Below, one piece after another: positions 63,810-64,000 of a stretch of DNA of 64,000 nucleotides. Source of the DNA: JAYZBC01 sp036339375 (GTDB lineage: Bacteria > Pseudomonadota > Alphaproteobacteria > MPNO01 > UBA2964). The notes under the pieces were generated by a model. It searched no databases, was not told the origin of the DNA, and saw only the letters and a list, made by a program, of their open reading frames with translations. Made by a program: the position numbers and the translations under genes. Position 1 is the stretch's first letter. Each line of letters begins with the position of its first letter. Where the stretch lies: assembly GCA_036339375.1 (NCBI GenBank), contig JAYZBC010000078.1, positions 3,091-67,090 of the forward strand. The letters run 5' to 3'.

Positions 63810-64000
63810 TCAAAATCTTTTGAGTATTTCTTTTTTCTTTGCCTTGTATTCTTGTTTGTCGATAAGTCCTTGATCAAAAAGATCTTTAAGTTTCGATAAT
63901 TCTTTGGAAATATTGCTCTTTTTTAAGCCATTGGTTGGAGCAATACTCTGGACATAACGAAATTTACCATTTGCCCAGACACCTTGTTTTCTACGTCCTT
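63810..64000 (-). CDS. C-terminus of a SHOCT-domain protein (cut by the window edge)
   Basis: A frame open from the right edge to TGA at 63810-63812, 62 codons. The last 30 residues read KLKDLFDQGLIDKQEYKAKK then KEILKRF, a close match to the SHOCT short C-terminal helix pair (LxxLxxLfdxGLIsxeEfxxkKxxIL). The preceding part, WANGKFRYVQSIAP then TNGLKK, is not recognised. The start and remaining domains are outside the window. Too short for automatic gene calls but well supported by motif. Confidence 0.65.
   Translation of the reverse strand, partial: GRRKQGVWANGKFRYVQSIAPTNGLKKSNISKELSKLKDLFDQGLIDKQEYKAKKKEILKRF

Noticed and set aside
1..64000. CRISPR arrays, insertion sequences, phage genes, rRNA
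   Set aside because: No regularly spaced repeats, transposase or integrase motifs, terminal repeats or rRNA sequence were seen; tandem similarity is limited to paralogous genes.

Overview
The window is AT-rich chromosomal DNA from what looks like a free-living alphaproteobacterium, possibly a marine Rhodospirillales- or SAR116-like lineage. That placement is an inference. It rests on a DUF1476 / ATP synthase zeta-type gene next to purB, on the gene order purS-purQ-purL-bolA-grxD followed by rpsD, on class II DAHP synthase, and on the many Rieske oxygenases, TauD-like and VOC enzymes. I see no phage, transposase, integrase, CRISPR array or rRNA. The only RNA gene found is a tRNA-Leu(UAA) at the left edge.

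Layout: 1-4170 holds tRNA-Leu and three tandem MFS exporters. 4256-8798 is mixed housekeeping (CinA-type protein, map, TerC, a methyltransferase, a long-type purC). 8996-14519 is a hydrolase island: three tandem alpha/beta hydrolase paralogues, an amidase and a larger unrecognised alpha/beta hydrolase. 14674-23551 is the purine and iron-sulfur block (purB, zeta-type gene, NRDE protein, GST, purSQL, bolA, grxD, two VOC proteins, rpsD). 23692-28920 holds a GMC oxidoreductase diverging from a Rieske dioxygenase operon. 28929-35877 is a housekeeping run (trmJ-like, cimA, cysS, nadE, class II aroF/G). 36225-46189 is a leftward catabolic block (dapA-like aldolase, Rieske monooxygenase, epimerase, 6PGDH-like dehydrogenase, MFS, succinate-semialdehyde-type dehydrogenase, glutathione reductase, SDR, PPOX protein).

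46552-63295 is a second catabolic region. It holds an arylmalonate-decarboxylase-like protein lacking the family's catalytic cysteine, an alpha-hydroxy-acid oxidase plus FAH hydrolase, a TauD oxygenase with a candidate operator, and an MFS / Rieske alpha / beta / flavoprotein / HpcH aldolase operon. It ends with a group of amidohydrolase, PPOX, VOC, Lin0512 and AA_synth genes with two transporters. The right edge cuts a gene whose C-terminus looks like a SHOCT domain.

How the genes may work together: three Rieske oxygenases (two with beta subunits) open aromatic or related rings, while aldolases, FAH, amidohydrolases, VOC enzymes and aldehyde dehydrogenases process the products, and MFS, TauE and EamA proteins move substrates. 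No ferredoxin or oxygenase reductase gene is in the window, so electron donors must lie elsewhere. Substrates cannot be read from the sequence. The best candidates for undescribed biology are the 57430-62247 group, the AMDase-like protein at 46552-47274, and the triplicated hydrolases at 8996-11673.
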